A stretch of 52,378 bases of DNA, from assembly GCA_902510475.1 (NCBI GenBank), contig CABXCC010000007.1, forward strand, positions 1-52,378. Reading direction: 5' to 3'. This DNA is from an uncultured Bacteroidota bacterium. Lineage in GTDB: Bacteria > Bacteroidota > Bacteroidia > Flavobacteriales > Flavobacteriaceae. Below are positions 26,284 through 35,520 of the stretch, piece after piece. Position 1 is the first letter of the stretch, and every line of letters starts with the position of its first letter. The translations under genes were made by a program, and so were the position numbers. Below the pieces are notes generated by a model. That model was not told where the DNA came from, made no database searches, and saw only the letters and a list, made by a program, of their open reading frames with translations.

Positions 26284-27603
26284 TTATGATGGGTATACTT
26301 CCTTTATATACTCATCATATGAGACTTTTTTGAGTTTGTAATTAAAGTTTTGTTTAAAAAACTCAAGAATTCTATTACTTGTCAATTGCTCAGTTAATCT
26401 TTTAATTTCATCTTTATTGCTCATAACTCTTGCAACAATACCTTCAAGTTCTTTTTCGTCTGGAGCTGCCTGACCGTATTGCAACATCTGATTTTTAATC
26501 AATTCAGTGGTAAAACCCTTTAAATCTTCAAAATTGACCTGTAATTTATTATCAATTATAATTTTACTTTCAATAAGCTGGTATTTCATGCCCTTTTCTG
26601 ATTTTTCATATTCGGCTTGAGCTTCTTCTTGGGTAATCTTTTTTTCCGAGCTTAATTGCATCCATTTGACTAAAAATTCAGAAGGCAAGTTAATTTTTGT
26701 TGATTCAATTAAATATTCTATCGAATCATTCATTAATTTTTGATCGGTTTGATTTTCAAATTGTTTTATAAAATCATTAGAAAGCTTGTTTTTTAGTTCT
26801 GTTACATTCTTTACAGAACCTTTACCATAAACTTTATCAAATAATTCTTGGTCTAAATCTGCGGGCTCCCTCACATTTATTTCCTTAAAAATTATTGTAA
26901 TATCAGATTTAATTTCTTTGGCTTTATCAAGCTCAATTTTCAAATTTCTGGACAGTTCATAATCCTCCTTGAAAATTTTAGATGATTTCTCAGAAACTTC
27001 GTCATTAACTTTTAACCCAACTATCTTTTTTAGAAAAGCAGGCTTTAATGACTCTGTTTTAAACATACTTGAGTTATTAATCTCATCAACTTCAGAGATA
27101 AAATTGGCGGTAATTTCAAAACCTTTTTCAATTTTTGATTTTGAAATTAATTTACCGTATTGTTCCTGAATGTTTTTAATCTGATTATCTACCGACTTCT
27201 TATCGGCTTTTACTTCATATCTAACTATCGGTTTTTTAGGCTTAAAGTTTAATTTTAATTCGGGAGTATAACCAATCTCAAAATCAAAATTAATTGTTTC
27301 TAAATCCCAATCAATAGTTTCATATGATGGAATTGGTCCACCTAAAATATCTAACTTCTCATCTTGAATATATTTTTTCAGCTCAGAATCTAAGAGCTTA
27401 TTGATTTCATCAACTTTTACTGCATTTCCGTATTGTTTCTTTACCAGACCCATTGGAATGTGTCCTTTTCTAAACCCAGGAATTTTTGCTGTTTTTGTAT
27501 ACCTTTTTAATACATCATTTACCTTAGATTCATAATCAGTTTTTTCAACAACTACACTAATTTTTCCGCTAAGCTTATTTTTTTTTGATATAGATATTTT
27601 CAT
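26284..27603 (-). CDS. tig: Trigger factor chaperone
   Basis: This 439-residue ribosome-associated chaperone contacts nascent chains at the exit tunnel. The N-terminal ribosome-binding domain carries the signature GFRKGHIPMGLVKKQYG (about 43-59). The middle PPIase-like region is diverged, as usual in Bacteroidota, and the C-terminal arms are helical (about 250-430). It is the first gene of the tig-clpP-clpX unit and has a near-consensus promoter directly upstream. TIG identity is clear from the signature and the neighbours. Confidence 0.93.
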   Translation of the reverse strand: MKISISKKNKLSGKISVVVEKTDYESKVNDVLKRYTKTAKIPGFRKGHIPMGLVKKQYGNAVKVDEINKLLDSELKKYIQDEKLDILGGPIPSYETIDWDLETINFDFEIGYTPELKLNFKPKKPIVRYEVKADKKSVDNQIKNIQEQYGKLISKSKIEKGFEITANFISEVDEINNSSMFKTESLKPAFLKKIVGLKVNDEVSEKSSKIFKEDYELSRNLKIELDKAKEIKSDITIIFKEINVREPADLDQELFDKVYGKGSVKNVTELKNKLSNDFIKQFENQTDQKLMNDSIEYLIESTKINLPSEFLVKWMQLSSEKKITQEEAQAEYEKSEKGMKYQLIESKIIIDNKLQVNFEDLKGFTTELIKNQMLQYGQAAPDEKELEGIVARVMSNKDEIKRLTEQLTSNRILEFFKQNFNYKLKKVSYDEYIKEVYPS

Positions 27604-27625
27604 TTTTTTAAATAAAATTGGTCTG

Positions 27626-27656
27626 CGAAAGTACTGTTTTTTTTACAGGACTCAAA
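27626..27656 (-). promoter_or_regulatory. Promoter of the tig-clpP-clpX operon
   Basis: On the minus strand TTTG (27653-27656) and TACTTTCG (27626-27633) are separated by exactly 19 bases. This is close to the flavobacterial TTG-N19-TAnnTTTG consensus, with one mismatch in the -7 box. The tig ATG lies 22 bases downstream of the -7 box. Confidence 0.6.
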
Positions 27657-27675
27657 GATATTACTTGGTTATTGG

Positions 27676-28440
27676 TTAGAGAAGTGATATAAAATTTTTT
27701 AAAAATTCTTCACTGTTATCAGCATGAAGCCAATGGCCTGAATTTGATATTGAAATTAGTTTTGAATTTGGAAAAAGATTTAATATTGGTTTATAATCTA
27801 CATCCTTGATGTAATCAGAATTTTCACCCTTAAAAAAATATGTTGGTTTTTTAAATTGATCCGTATAGCTTATTTCCTTGCCTATCTCATCAACATTTAA
27901 ATGAAGAGATTGTAAATTAAATCTAAATTCTAAGACATGGGGCTCTTTCCAAAATAAGTTTTTCATTAAAAAATTTCTTAATGAAACGTCTTTTATTGTT
28001 TTTGACAACTCTAAATCAACATTGATTCTTTTATTTATTTTTTTTAAATCTATACTGAGCAATGCATCTAAAATATAATCATGATGTCTTTCATAAAATC
28101 TTGGGCTAGTATCAATAACAAATAATTTTGATAAAAGATTAGGGTGTTTCAAAGCAAAATTCATAACTGTTTTTCCACCCATTGAATGTCCCATAATAAT
28201 TGGCTGATGTATGTTGTGATGATTGATATATAGCAATAAATCTTCACGCATCAATTCGTAGTTAAATTCTCTAGAATGAAAACTTCTGCCATGATTTCTT
28301 TGATCAATTAAATGAACTTTGTAGTTGTTTTCTATAAGTTTTTTAGCTATTGAAATCCAATTGTCTCCACTTCCTAAAAATCCATGTAGTATTAAAATTT
28401 CATTTGCTGAGGATCCTAGTATTTTAGAGTGAAGAAGCAT
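27676..28440 (-). CDS. Alpha/beta-fold hydrolase, YbfF-like esterase
   Basis: This 254-residue protein has an oxyanion-hole LHGFLGSGDNW segment (18-28), DQRNHGRS (46-53), the nucleophile elbow GHSMGG with Ser86, and a catalytic His236 in SGHWLHAD. This pattern matches the YbfF group of esterases/thioesterases, acting in the cytoplasm (no signal peptide). The natural substrate is unknown. It follows pdxJ by 3 bases and is probably co-transcribed with it, which may be only a shared promoter. Confidence 0.88.
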   Translation of the reverse strand: MLLHSKILGSSANEILILHGFLGSGDNWISIAKKLIENNYKVHLIDQRNHGRSFHSREFNYELMREDLLLYINHHNIHQPIIMGHSMGGKTVMNFALKHPNLLSKLFVIDTSPRFYERHHDYILDALLSIDLKKINKRINVDLELSKTIKDVSLRNFLMKNLFWKEPHVLEFRFNLQSLHLNVDEIGKEISYTDQFKKPTYFFKGENSDYIKDVDYKPILNLFPNSKLISISNSGHWLHADNSEEFLKNFISLL

Positions 28441-28443
28441 AAA

Positions 28444-29157
28444 CTAAGAAAGATGTTTAAGATATCTTTTAATCGTATTTTCAAGTCCTAAAAATAAACT
28501 TTCAGTGATAAGAGAATGTCCGATAGAGACCTCTGCCAAATCCGGAATGTTTTCTTTAAAAAATCTAATATTTTTCAAAGATAAATCGTGACCTGCATTT
28601 ATTCCTATACCAGATTTTGAAATCTCAGAGGCACATATGGCATATGAATTTATAGTGGTTAAATTCTTTTGAGAAAATTCTTTTGCAAATTGTTCAGTAT
28701 ATAATTCAACTCTATTGGGGTTGATTTCACAGACCGAGTCAATATATTTTATGTCAGGATCTAAAAAAATTGAGGTTCTAATTTTATTAGACTTAAATTC
28801 ATTTACGATTTCTTTCAACATGTTTTTATTGTTAATTGTATCCCAACCAGAGTTTGAAGTAATAGCGTCAATTGCATCAGGCACCAAAGTAACCTGAGTA
28901 GGTTTTATTTTATTAACCAATTTTATAAATTTATCAATGGGATTTCCCTCAATGTTAAACTCGGTGAAAACAACTTCTTTTAATGCAATTGCATCAGCGT
29001 ATTTGATATGTCTTTCGTCAGGTCTAGGATGAATCGTAATACCATCTGCCCCAAAATCTTGTATTTTTTTAGCAAATTTTAAAATATCGGGGTAATTTCC
29101 TCCTCTCGAATTTCTTAAAGTAGCTATTTTATTGATATTGACACTTAGCTTAGTCAT
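28444..29157 (-). CDS. pdxJ: Pyridoxine 5'-phosphate synthase
   Basis: This 237-residue TIM-barrel enzyme condenses 1-deoxy-D-xylulose 5-phosphate with 3-amino-2-oxopropyl phosphate to give pyridoxine 5'-phosphate (DXP-dependent vitamin B6 pathway). The typical segments are NINKIATLRNSRGGNYPD (7-24), GADGITIHPRPDERHI (35-50), QVTLVPDA and GINAGHDLSLKNI near the C-terminus. It is divergent from nadK. Confidence 0.96.
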   Translation of the reverse strand: MTKLSVNINKIATLRNSRGGNYPDILKFAKKIQDFGADGITIHPRPDERHIKYADAIALKEVVFTEFNIEGNPIDKFIKLVNKIKPTQVTLVPDAIDAITSNSGWDTINNKNMLKEIVNEFKSNKIRTSIFLDPDIKYIDSVCEINPNRVELYTEQFAKEFSQKNLTTINSYAICASEISKSGIGINAGHDLSLKNIRFFKENIPDLAEVSIGHSLITESLFLGLENTIKRYLKHLS

Positions 29158-29250
29158 AGTAGGTTTTTTAAGTCTGGAATATTCTGTAAAACTAATTTAA
29201 TTTTACTTAATTTTGAACATCTTTAACAAGAGTTTTATAAGATTTACATT

Positions 29251-30120
29251 TTGAAAATTGCCCTATTTACGAATCCTGATGTGATTGAAAATAATGATAA
29301 TATATTTTCAGTAATCAAATCATTAATAAAAAATAAAATAGAATTTGAAATTGACATCAATTCAAAAATTTCAAAATCAGCTTTACGAAGTGCAAATATT
29401 AACCATAATATTAAAAATTTTGTTGAATTAAATGATTCCTACGATTTTGCTATTTCGGTTGGTGGAGATGGTACCATTTTAAACTCTGCAGAAAAAATTG
29501 GTGAATTGTCTATCCCCATAATCGGCCTTAATACGGGGAGACTAGGGTTCTTGGCAAATTCATCGTTAAAAAATATAGAAATGGTTATTAATAGATTAAA
29601 AAATAATGACTTTAACATTTCAAATAGATCAATGATCGAGGTGCTTTTCAACGGTAAAAAAAAATACGCTTTAAATGAAATCACAGTTTCAAGAAAAAAT
29701 ACAACGTCATTAATTACAATTGAAGCAAAACTGAACAACCAGTACCTAAACACTTATTGGGCTGACGGATTAATAGTTTCAACTCCAACAGGATCAACTG
29801 GCTATTCTCTGAGTTGTGGTGGGCCAATAATTATTCCGGAAAGTAAAAACTTTGTTTTAACCCCCATTGCACCTCACAATTTAAATGCAAGACCTCTAGT
29901 AATTTCGGATGATAAAAAAGTTGATATTTCTGTAAACGGACGTGAAAATGAATATTTAATTTCAATTGATTCAAATATATATTCTGTCCCAATCAACTTG
30001 AATATTATTGTACAAAAGGCTTTACGGTTTTTGAAAATGGTAGAATTTGATGAAGACAGCTATTTAAAAGTTCTTCGTGAAAAACTCTTATGGGGAAAAG
30101 ACAAAAGAACAAAGCAATAA
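29251..30120 (+). CDS. nadK: NAD kinase
   Basis: This 289-residue enzyme phosphorylates NAD to NADP. The signature GGDGTIL (71-77), NTGRLGFLA (about 94-102), an ALNEI segment (the conserved Asn-Glu) and DGLIVSTPTGSTGYSLSCGGP (about 171-191) are all present. The start is TTG at 29251 (MKIALFTN), supported by the usual KIAL/KIAI beta strand and the lack of an upstream ATG. It leads the nadK-porG-uppS-bamA-ompH series on the plus strand, 35 bases before porG. Confidence 0.95.
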   Translation: MKIALFTNPDVIENNDNIFSVIKSLIKNKIEFEIDINSKISKSALRSANINHNIKNFVELNDSYDFAISVGGDGTILNSAEKIGELSIPIIGLNTGRLGFLANSSLKNIEMVINRLKNNDFNISNRSMIEVLFNGKKKYALNEITVSRKNTTSLITIEAKLNNQYLNTYWADGLIVSTPTGSTGYSLSCGGPIIIPESKNFVLTPIAPHNLNARPLVISDDKKVDISVNGRENEYLISIDSNIYSVPINLNIIVQKALRFLKMVEFDEDSYLKVLREKLLWGKDKRTKQ

Positions 30121-30155
30121 AGTTCTTGCTTTTATGTTTTATTTAAAACCGTAAA

Positions 30156-30866
30156 GTGGATTTAATAAAAAAAATAACAATCATAACAACCTTATTGATT
30201 TCTAGTCTTTCAATGGCTCAGATATATGAGATTGGGTATATAACTGGTAAATCTAATTTTATAGGTGATGTGGGGGAAACAACTTTTATAAACCCCATAT
30301 ACAATCAAATCGGTGATGACTTGATAAATGGAATCAGTTTAAAGTGGAATAGGAGCCCCAGACACTCTTACAAAATGACGATTATTAACACAAATCTTGG
30401 GGCTAATGATTTGAATTCAAAAGACCCTAGAAGAATTGAAAGAGGTTATAATTTTAAAACTCCGCTCACAGAAATATCATTAGGAATTGAATTTAACATG
30501 TTGGAGTATAATCTTCACGAATATTCAAACTTATTTACCCCTTATTTTTATACAGGAGTCATTCATTCAAAATATGATAAACAAATACTTCAAGATGCTA
30601 ATATTACTAGAATTTCAAAGAAAAATACGACACTAGGAATACCTCTGGTCGTGGGGATTAAATATAGATTTTTTGAAAATTTTATAATTTCCTTTGAATT
30701 GGGTGCAAGGTATACTTTTACCGATGATATTGACGGAAATATAATATCTACAGACGAAGTAGGCTATAATTTTGGAAATATTAATAATAATGACTGGTAT
30801 ATGTTTTCTATAATGAATCTTTCATATACCTTTGGGAGAAAACCATGTTATTGTAACATAAAATGA
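30156..30866 (+). CDS. porG: PorG-like outer-membrane protein of the type IX secretion system (DUF6089)
   Basis: This 236-residue protein has a signal peptide (MDLIKKITIITTLLISSLSMAQ) followed by alternating beta strands ending in an aromatic-rich stretch (DWYMFSIMNLSYTFGRK), an 8-stranded outer-membrane barrel pattern. Its position directly before uppS and bamA matches PorG (PG0189) of Porphyromonas gingivalis, a T9SS component linked to the PorK/N ring. The ORF starts with GTG at 30156, just before the signal peptide. It overlaps uppS by four bases (ATGA), pointing to translational coupling. The PorG assignment rests on context plus barrel architecture. Confidence 0.8.
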   Translation: MDLIKKITIITTLLISSLSMAQIYEIGYITGKSNFIGDVGETTFINPIYNQIGDDLINGISLKWNRSPRHSYKMTIINTNLGANDLNSKDPRRIERGYNFKTPLTEISLGIEFNMLEYNLHEYSNLFTPYFYTGVIHSKYDKQILQDANITRISKKNTTLGIPLVVGIKYRFFENFIISFELGARYTFTDDIDGNIISTDEVGYNFGNINNNDWYMFSIMNLSYTFGRKPCYCNIK

Positions 30867-31600
30867 GTTTGTTAGAGATCGATAAAGAAAATTTGCCCAG
30901 ACATGTAGCTGTAATAATGGATGGTAACGGAAGATGGGCTAAAAAAAAGGGTCAGAGACGTGAAAATGGCCATCGAGCAGGAAGAAAAGCGGTAAAGAGA
31001 ATCGTTGAGTCATGTGCTGAACTAAAAATAAAAAATCTTACACTCTATGCTTTTTCGACTGAAAACTGGAATAGACCTAAGGTAGAAATTGACTTTCTGA
31101 TGCAGTTATTATTACTTTCCCTAAAAGATGAGTTGAAAAACTTGAATAAAAACAATATAAAATTTGAAACTATTGGTAATCTTGATAGACTTCCAAAAAA
31201 AATCAGTAATTACCTACTTAAGGTAAAAGAGCAAACTAAAAATAATTCAGCGCTTACCTTGACCCTAGCTCTGAGTTATGGAAGCAGAAGTGAAATAGTT
31301 AATGTAGTCAGGGAAATATCAGATAAAGTTAAAAATAATATAATTTCTTTAAAAAAAATTGACGAATCCGTAATAAATGACCATCTTTACACCCGTCATT
31401 TACCTGATGTAGATTTACTCATAAGAACAAGTGGCGAAAAAAGAATAAGCAACTTTTTGCTCTGGCAAATAGCATATGCTGAGTTATATTTTACTAAAAA
31501 AATGTGGCCCGACTTTGGAAAAGAAGATTTGTATAAAGCTATAATTAGTTATCAAAATAGGGAAAGAAGATTTGGAAAAACTAGTGAACAAGTTAAATAA
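30863..31600 (+). CDS. uppS: Isoprenyl transferase (undecaprenyl diphosphate synthase)
   Basis: This 245-residue cis-prenyltransferase makes the C55 lipid carrier for peptidoglycan and O-antigen. It has HVAVIMDGNGRWAKKKG (14-30) with catalytic Asp20, the segment GHRAGRKAVKRIVESCAEL, LTLYAFSTENWNRP (about 61-74) and DLLIRTSGEKRISNFLLWQIAYAELYF near the C-terminus. It is sandwiched between porG (4-base overlap) and bamA (29-base overlap). Confidence 0.97.
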   Translation: MSLLEIDKENLPRHVAVIMDGNGRWAKKKGQRRENGHRAGRKAVKRIVESCAELKIKNLTLYAFSTENWNRPKVEIDFLMQLLLLSLKDELKNLNKNNIKFETIGNLDRLPKKISNYLLKVKEQTKNNSALTLTLALSYGSRSEIVNVVREISDKVKNNIISLKKIDESVINDHLYTRHLPDVDLLIRTSGEKRISNFLLWQIAYAELYFTKKMWPDFGKEDLYKAIISYQNRERRFGKTSEQVK

Positions 31601-34169
31601 TACACAAAACACTTTAAAGGATTTTAGCCTGTTAGCTAAACTTTTGTTTTTGGGATTCATTTTTTCGTTTTCCGAATCGACATATTCACAAAATAACGTT
31701 GAGAGGTATAACATTGGTGAAATTGAAGTTTCTGGTAATACATCATTTAGTCCCCTTACAATTATTACATTTTCTGGGTTAAGAGAAGGAGATGCAATAA
31801 GTATCCCCGGTGAAAAACTTAGTAATGCGATAAAAAAGTTGTGGGGATCTAACCTATTTAGCTCTGTTAACGTTTATAAAACAAAAATTGAGGATGGGGT
31901 TATTAATCTAGAGATTGAACTTTATGATCTACCTGAACTTACCTCTCTCCAAATTTCAGGAGTCAAAAAAAGAAAGAAAGAAGAAATTATTAAGGAAAAC
32001 AAACTTCAAAGTGGAGTTAAGGTTACAGAAAATCTCATTACTACTACTAAAAATTATCTTGAAAATAAATACAGAAAAAAAGGTTATTTCAAGGCCAAGG
32101 TTATAATTAACACTGAAAAAGTAGTTGATTCCACAAATAAATCTAAAGTTAAAATGACATTAGATATTGTAAAAGGGAGTAAGCTTAAAGTGAATGAAAT
32201 AAAATTTAATGGTATTAATCAGCTTAAATCGAAAACTCTTGAAAAAGCAATGAAGAATACTAAAACAAAAAAGTTTTACAGGCTATTTAAGAGGTCAAAA
32301 TATGTGCCTGAAGACTTTAAAGAAGATCTGTTAAGTATTGTAGATAAGTACAAAGAAAATGGATACAGAGATGCTAGGATAGTCTCTGATACGATTGAAA
32401 ATAATAATGAAAGTATTGATATTTCAATAGATCTAATTGAAGGGTCTAAATACACTTTTGGTAAAATTGACTACTTAGGAAATAGTGTATACACTGACAA
32501 ACAATTAAATCAAATTTTAAGTATTAAAGAGGGTGACACATACAACGGAGTTGAACTTGAAAAGAAAATTGCAGACAAATCTGATCCTGATGCTGATGAT
32601 TTAAGCAATCTTTATCAAAATAACGGATATCTTTTTTCATCCATAACCCCTGTTGAGGTTAATGCCGATGGAAATATAATTGACCTTGAAATCAGAATTA
32701 ATGAAGGTAAGCCTGCTTATTTTAATAAAATTTCTGTTGTCGGAAATAATAAGACAAATGATCATGTTATATATAGAGAAATTAGAACCAGACCTGGCCA
32801 ATTATACAGTAAAGCCAATGTTTTTAGATCTCTTCGAGAATTGGGTCAACTTGGGTTTTTTGATCCTCAGTTAATTTCTCCTGATTTTAAGAATATTAAC
32901 CCCAATGATGGAACTGTAGATTTAGAATATACACTTGTAGAAACAGGCTCAAGTCAAATTGAACTACAAGGTGGATACGGAGGGGGTGGTTTCATTGGAA
33001 CATTAGGACTGTCTTTCAATAATTTTTCTATAAAAGATATATTTAAAAAAGAAGCATATCGACCAATACCGATGGGTGATGGGCAGAGACTTGCCTTGAG
33101 ACTTCAGGCTAGTAGATTTTACACCGTTAACAGTTTTAATTTTACCGAGCCTTGGCTTGGAGGTAAAAGACCTGTACAGTTTTCTGTACAACTATCACAA
33201 ACTAAACAATTCATGTTTAATCCATACAACTATACAGCAGATAAATCTAAATATTTTAATATTTCTGGAGTTTCTGTTGGTTTAGCTAAAAGACTAACTG
33301 TACCGGATGATTATTTTACACTATCACAATTTATTGGTTATCAATTTTATGATTTAAACGAATATAATACCGGTTTATTTACGTTTGGTAACGGATCATC
33401 TAATAATCTTTCCTACACCATTGCATTGAGTAGAAATAACACCTACACGGACCCTATTTATCCAACCGGTGGTTCAAATTTTTCTTTGTCTGCAAAAATG
33501 ACTTTTCCATACTCTGCATTTAACGATGTCGACTATAAAGCACTAAAAGACGAAAGAGACGAATTAGTAGATGAACTAGCAATTAACCCAAGCAATACCA
33601 GTGCAGGTGACAGAATTGCTGAAATTGACCAGGAAAGATACAAATGGTTAGAGTTCTATAAAATAAAATTTAAAGGGGAATGGTTTACCGCCCTTACAAA
33701 AAAGTTGGTTCTTAGACCTTCTTTTGAATTCGGTTTCCTGGGTGCTTACAACAACGACAGGGGAATTATTCCGTTCGAGAGATTTTTTCTAGGCGGTGAT
33801 GGAATGGGAATGTATAATTTAGATGGTAGAGAAAATATACCGCTAAGAGGATATCCCAATCAATCTCTTTCTGCGCAAGACGGAGGATCCATATACAATA
33901 AATATTCCTTGGAACTACGTTACCCTGTTAGTTTAGGAGAACAGGCTAAAATATTTGCTCTAACATTCGTTGAGGGTGGGGCGTCTTACAATAGTTTTAG
34001 AGATTTTGATCCTTTCCAATTAAAAAGATCTGCAGGGATTGGAGTTAGACTATTTATGCCTCAATTTGGATTATTAGGTATTGACTTTGGGCATGGTTTT
34101 GATCCTATCCCCGGGCAATCAACAAAACATGGTTGGGAAACTCATTTTATCTTTGGACAAAATTTTTAG
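31572..34169 (+). CDS. bamA: Outer-membrane protein assembly factor BamA
   Basis: This 865-residue Omp85 protein inserts beta-barrel proteins into the outer membrane. A signal peptide ends near TYSQ. Five POTRA repeats follow (about 45-450; e.g. GEIEVSGNTSFSP, INLEIELYDLPELTSLQISG, YTFGKIDYLGNSVY, AYFNKISVVGNNKT). The 16-strand barrel contains the conserved lid-loop motif region FERFFLGGDGMGMYNLDGRENIPLRGYP and ends in HFIFGQNF, with the C-terminal Phe of a beta-signal. The start is TTG (31572) within the uppS reading frame; a GTG at 31584 is an alternative. It is followed by two ompH/skp genes, as in Porphyromonas and most Bacteroidota. Confidence 0.96.
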   Translation: MEKLVNKLNNTQNTLKDFSLLAKLLFLGFIFSFSESTYSQNNVERYNIGEIEVSGNTSFSPLTIITFSGLREGDAISIPGEKLSNAIKKLWGSNLFSSVNVYKTKIEDGVINLEIELYDLPELTSLQISGVKKRKKEEIIKENKLQSGVKVTENLITTTKNYLENKYRKKGYFKAKVIINTEKVVDSTNKSKVKMTLDIVKGSKLKVNEIKFNGINQLKSKTLEKAMKNTKTKKFYRLFKRSKYVPEDFKEDLLSIVDKYKENGYRDARIVSDTIENNNESIDISIDLIEGSKYTFGKIDYLGNSVYTDKQLNQILSIKEGDTYNGVELEKKIADKSDPDADDLSNLYQNNGYLFSSITPVEVNADGNIIDLEIRINEGKPAYFNKISVVGNNKTNDHVIYREIRTRPGQLYSKANVFRSLRELGQLGFFDPQLISPDFKNINPNDGTVDLEYTLVETGSSQIELQGGYGGGGFIGTLGLSFNNFSIKDIFKKEAYRPIPMGDGQRLALRLQASRFYTVNSFNFTEPWLGGKRPVQFSVQLSQTKQFMFNPYNYTADKSKYFNISGVSVGLAKRLTVPDDYFTLSQFIGYQFYDLNEYNTGLFTFGNGSSNNLSYTIALSRNNTYTDPIYPTGGSNFSLSAKMTFPYSAFNDVDYKALKDERDELVDELAINPSNTSAGDRIAEIDQERYKWLEFYKIKFKGEWFTALTKKLVLRPSFEFGFLGAYNNDRGIIPFERFFLGGDGMGMYNLDGRENIPLRGYPNQSLSAQDGGSIYNKYSLELRYPVSLGEQAKIFALTFVEGGASYNSFRDFDPFQLKRSAGIGVRLFMPQFGLLGIDFGHGFDPIPGQSTKHGWETHFIFGQNF

Positions 34170-34191
34170 ATAGTTTATTCGTTTACATAAT

Positions 34192-34923
34192 ATGAAAAGA
34201 ATTTTAATACTTACTGTTTTACTCTATGTGAATTTAACAATGGCCCAAAGAGGGGTTAAAATTGGATATATTGATACCGAATATATACTAGAAAATTTAA
34301 CGGAATACAGTGAGGTCTCAAAAAGACTTGAAGAAAAAGCGCAAAATTGGAAAGACGAAATTTCACAAAGGTCTAGAGAAATCGAGCGAAAAAAAGAATC
34401 TCTTAATTCTGAAAGGATTTTATTGACTAAAGATTTAATAGAAGAGATTGAAAGTGAAATTGAATTTGAAGAACAAGAATTAGATGAATATCAGCAAAAA
34501 AGATTTGGAACAAGAGGAGATTTAATTCTGCAAAAGCAACAATTAATTCAACCTATCCAGGATCAAATATTTAATGCAATTAAAGAAATAGCTAAATCAA
34601 AGAATTATGATTTTATTTTTGATAAATCAGCTGATATTGTAATGCTATATTCTGACAGAAGACATGATATAAGTGATCAAATATTAAGAAATATTTCTAG
34701 AGCTAACAACCGAAAAAAGCTAGACTCAAGAAAAGATAAAAGAAAAGCAGAAAATGAAAACATAATTGATGAATCGATTATTTCTGAAAAAATTGAAAGG
34801 AATATTGATGAGAAAATTGACAATCAACCGGAAAAAACCGAATCAAACAAAAAATTAACAGTTAAAGAACTGCTAGAACAAAGAAAACAAAAAAATAGTA
34901 ATAAAAGAAAAGTAAAAGATTAG
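34192..34923 (+). CDS. ompH: OmpH/Skp-family periplasmic chaperone with long charged tail
   Basis: This 243-residue protein has a signal peptide (MKRILILTVLLYVNLTMAQ), then the OmpH/Skp pattern: KIGYIDTEYILENLTEYSEV, a long coiled coil (about 45-125, rich in Glu/Lys) and a DFIFDKSADIVMLYSD segment. About 85 residues of very charged, low-complexity sequence follow (KKLDSRKDKRKAENEN onwards), longer than in typical Skp. Skp-type trimers hold unfolded outer-membrane proteins for BamA. It starts 22 bases after bamA. Confidence 0.92.
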   Translation: MKRILILTVLLYVNLTMAQRGVKIGYIDTEYILENLTEYSEVSKRLEEKAQNWKDEISQRSREIERKKESLNSERILLTKDLIEEIESEIEFEEQELDEYQQKRFGTRGDLILQKQQLIQPIQDQIFNAIKEIAKSKNYDFIFDKSADIVMLYSDRRHDISDQILRNISRANNRKKLDSRKDKRKAENENIIDESIISEKIERNIDEKIDNQPEKTESNKKLTVKELLEQRKQKNSNKRKVKD

Positions 34924-34957
34924 TACCTTTACATTCAATAAAATTTAAAAAATAGAT

Positions 34958-35461
34958 ATGAAAAAGATTAGAATATCATTAATAGCAATCTTGTTAGCAT
35001 TTAGTTTTTCAACTTTTGCACAATCAAAAATTGCTCATATTAATACAACTGAGCTTGTTGCTGCAATGCCAGAAATGAATGATGCAAAATCTGAATTAGA
35101 AAAACTTGCAAAAACATACGAAACTGATATTCAGACCATGGCTGCTGAATTACAAAGCAAGGTAAAGCAATACGATACTGAAGCTGCTTCCCAAACAGAT
35201 GAAGAAAATGCCAAAAGACTTCAGGAAGTTCAGGGTATGGAGCAAAGTATTAGACAATATCAAGCTCAAGCCCAACAAGAATTACAAAAAAAGGAATTTG
35301 ACTTGCTAAAACCAATTACTGAAAAAGCTCAGGCTGCTATTAGTAAGGTTGCAGATTCGATGGGATTTGATTATGTGCTAGACTCAACACAAGGACAGGG
35401 AGTGATCATAGCAAATGGAACAGATTTAATGATTGATGTTAAAAAAGAGTTAGGATTCTAA
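34958..35461 (+). CDS. ompH: OmpH/Skp-family periplasmic chaperone
   Basis: This 167-residue second Skp homologue is of normal length. Its signal peptide is MKKIRISLIAILLAFSFSTFAQ, then SKIAHINTTELVAAMPEMNDAK, a coiled coil (about 45-115) and a C-terminal DYVLDSTQGQGVIIANGTDL. It lies 34 bases after the first ompH and ends at a strong terminator. The two copies probably arose by duplication and may form separate or mixed trimers. Confidence 0.94.
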   Translation: MKKIRISLIAILLAFSFSTFAQSKIAHINTTELVAAMPEMNDAKSELEKLAKTYETDIQTMAAELQSKVKQYDTEAASQTDEENAKRLQEVQGMEQSIRQYQAQAQQELQKKEFDLLKPITEKAQAAISKVADSMGFDYVLDSTQGQGVIIANGTDLMIDVKKELGF

Positions 35462-35480
35462 TTTAAAAAAACTTAAGTAT

Positions 35481-35508
35481 AAAAAGCTGTCAACTTAGAC
35501 AGCTTTTT
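35481..35508 (+). terminator. Terminator of the outer-membrane biogenesis cluster
   Basis: A perfect 11-bp stem (AAAAAGCTGTC at 35481-35491 with GACAGCTTTTT at 35498-35508) with a 6-base loop and a T-run to 35512. It follows the second ompH and ends only 12 bases before the murI ATG, so murI must have its own promoter near or within it, or rely on read-through. Confidence 0.85.
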
Positions 35509-35520
35509 TTTTATCAAAAT

